A stretch of 6,276 nt of DNA from Candidatus Altarchaeum sp. CG2_30_32_3053 (GTDB taxonomy: Archaea > Altiarchaeota > Altiarchaeia > Altiarchaeales > Altiarchaeaceae), in the NCBI GenBank assembly GCA_001873845.1, contig MNZY01000097.1, forward strand, positions 1 to 6,276. The letters run 5' to 3'. Below, piece by piece: positions 5,444 through 6,276 of this stretch. The notes under the pieces were generated by a model. That model did no database searches. It saw only the letters and a program-made list of their open reading frames with translations, and was not told where the DNA came from. Positions within the stretch are counted from its first letter, which is position 1. Each line of letters opens with the position of its first letter. Made by a program: the position numbers and the translations under genes.

Positions 5444-5479
5444 TTATTTTAAAATTATCAGGTTTATCTTTTAAAATAA
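5444..5479. promoter_or_regulatory. Perfect 11-bp inverted repeat between uxs and the UPF0175 gene
   Basis: TTATTTTAAAA (5444-5454) is exactly complementary to TTTTAAAATAA (5469-5479), with a 14-base loop. The left arm touches the uxs stop and the right arm ends two bases before the ATG at 5482. It could be an operator for the UPF0175 protein itself, a weak all-A/T hairpin, or chance. TTTTAAAA also fits a TATA-like element, but it is too close to the ATG to drive a leaderless start. Confidence 0.35.
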
Positions 5480-5481
5480 AA

Positions 5482-5811
5482 ATGACCCAAACATACACTT
5501 TACCGGAATTCATGGAACGAGAAGTAATGATGTTGGTAAAATCCAGGCATTATTCAACCAGAATTGATGTCCTAAAGGACGCTTTAAGAGCTTTGTTCGC
5601 AACAAAGCCAAATTTAAAGATATCAGTGGCTTTGCAAATGTACCTGAATAACAATGTTCTACCAAGAGGAGCAGAGATTGCAGGAGTTACTACTGTTGAA
5701 TTTAAAGAAATTATGGCAAATAAAGGAATAACGAGAGTTAGTGAATCCAAATCAACAAAAGACATGGATGAAAAAGCAAATAGTTATAATAAATTTACAA
5801 TAAATTTATAA
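5482..5811 (+). CDS. UPF0175 family protein, solitary, inside the glycan operon
   Basis: The 109-residue protein is a clear paralogue of the UPF0175 protein at 1369. Residues 7-41 (LPEFMEREVMMLVKSR then IDVLKDALRALFA) correspond to the N-terminal ribbon-helix-helix-like part, and residues 43-83 (PNLKISVALQMYLNNN, RGAEIAGVTTVEFKEIMANKG) to the helix-turn-helix-like part. The A-E-I-A-G and E-F-K-E-I motifs are shared with the paralogue. The tail after residue 88 is unrelated and ends in polar residues. It starts at an ATG after AATAAA, without a Shine-Dalgarno. No PIN toxin follows: the next gene, 12 bases on, is a glycosyltransferase. It may be an orphan antitoxin or a stand-alone transcription regulator of the surrounding operon, since UPF0175 proteins are thought to bind DNA. 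An inverted repeat sits just upstream of it. Confidence 0.85.
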   Translation: MTQTYTLPEFMEREVMMLVKSRHYSTRIDVLKDALRALFATKPNLKISVALQMYLNNNVLPRGAEIAGVTTVEFKEIMANKGITRVSESKSTKDMDEKANSYNKFTINL

Positions 5812-5823
5812 AAAGAACCAAAA

Positions 5824-6276
5824 ATGGTTGAAGTTTCGGTTGTAATGCCTTGTTTAGATGAAGAAAAAACGGTTGGTATTTGTGTTGAAAAAGCAATAAA
5901 GGTCTTTAAGGAAAATAACATTGATGGGGAAGTTATTGTTGCAGATAATGGTTCAACAGATAATTCGGTGGAGGTTGCGAAAAAAGCAGGAGCAAGAGTT
6001 GTTTTTGAGAAAAGAAAGGGCTATGGAAGTGCTTATTTAAAAGGATTGAACGAAGCCAAAGGAGAATATATAGTAATTGCAGATTCAGATAATACTTATG
6101 ATTTTTTGGAAATTCCAAAATTTTTAAAGTTATTGATGAATGACCATTATGACTTTGTTATTGGAACGAGATTAAAAGGAAAAATTATGCCTGGAGCGAT
6201 GCCGTGGTTACACAAATATATAGGAAATCCTATTCTGACAAAAATTTTTAGAACTGTTTTTAGTGCGAATATTACA
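5824..6276 (+). CDS. Family 2 glycosyltransferase, N-terminal part (runs off the window)
   Basis: The first 151 codons of a GT2 (GT-A fold) enzyme are present and still open at the right edge. The start is the ATG at 5824, after ACCAAAA, so the first strand VSVVMPCLDEE lies at residues 4-14 as in homologues. Nucleotide-binding motif VIVADNGSTDNS includes D41. The metal-binding DxD is D87-S-D89 in ADSDNTYDF. The stretch GAMPWLHKYIGNPILTKIFR resembles prokaryotic GT2 enzymes related to polyprenyl-phosphate glycosyl synthases (DPM1/GtrB-like), which often carry C-terminal membrane helices. Those would lie outside this window, so the acceptor and membrane topology cannot be judged. It follows the UPF0175 gene by 12 bases and is probably in the same transcript as ugd and uxs. 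Likely role: transferring a sugar from a nucleotide donor to a lipid or glycan for cell-surface glycosylation. The specific sugar is not determinable. Confidence 0.9.
   Translation, partial: MVEVSVVMPCLDEEKTVGICVEKAIKVFKENNIDGEVIVADNGSTDNSVEVAKKAGARVVFEKRKGYGSAYLKGLNEAKGEYIVIADSDNTYDFLEIPKFLKLLMNDHYDFVIGTRLKGKIMPGAMPWLHKYIGNPILTKIFRTVFSANIT

Noticed and set aside
5933..6118. Minus-strand 61-codon frame opposite the glycosyltransferase
   Set aside because: It is a shadow of a clear GT2 gene, whose DxD and N-terminal motifs are on the plus strand.

Overview
The window is strongly AT-rich. Most first-in-unit genes start at an ATG directly preceded by an A-run with no Shine-Dalgarno sequence, a pattern typical of leaderless archaeal transcripts. 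The one internal operon start with a clear purine-rich ribosome site is at 4502. With UPF0175 proteins, a DUF3782/COG5493-type coiled-coil protein and multiple PIN-domain modules, this points to an archaeon, probably a mesophilic AT-rich euryarchaeal or uncultivated lineage. The lineage itself cannot be fixed from the sequence.

Layout: (1) 1-342 is AT-rich non-coding DNA with two short tandem repeats, one of which (27 bp x2, starting TGTAACCCATG) could be a relic insertion-sequence end. (2) 343-1140 encodes a coiled-coil protein with a PD-(D/E)XK-like C-terminal domain. Its coil is built from a perfect 54-bp tandem duplication followed by 21-bp repeats. (3) 1369-3099 is a cluster of toxin-antitoxin-like modules in which every small antitoxin-like frame is intact and every PIN-domain toxin is broken. 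A UPF0175 gene is followed by a 26-residue PIN stub. Two related small charged proteins (1974, 2394) are each followed by a related PIN gene. The first PIN gene is fused by recombination to the tail of another module, and the second carries one in-frame TAG. (4) 3196-6276 is a sugar-nucleotide and glycosylation operon: UDP-glucose 6-dehydrogenase, UDP-glucuronate decarboxylase, a second UPF0175 paralogue, and a family 2 glycosyltransferase that runs off the right edge.

The two sugar-nucleotide enzymes form a consecutive pathway, UDP-glucose to UDP-glucuronate to UDP-xylose. The glycosyltransferase probably uses this or a related activated sugar for surface glycan or glycoprotein assembly. The most interesting features are the left-hand toxin graveyard, with a recombination junction that can be read base by base, and the toxin-less UPF0175 gene inside the glycan operon, which may act as a stand-alone DNA-binding regulator.
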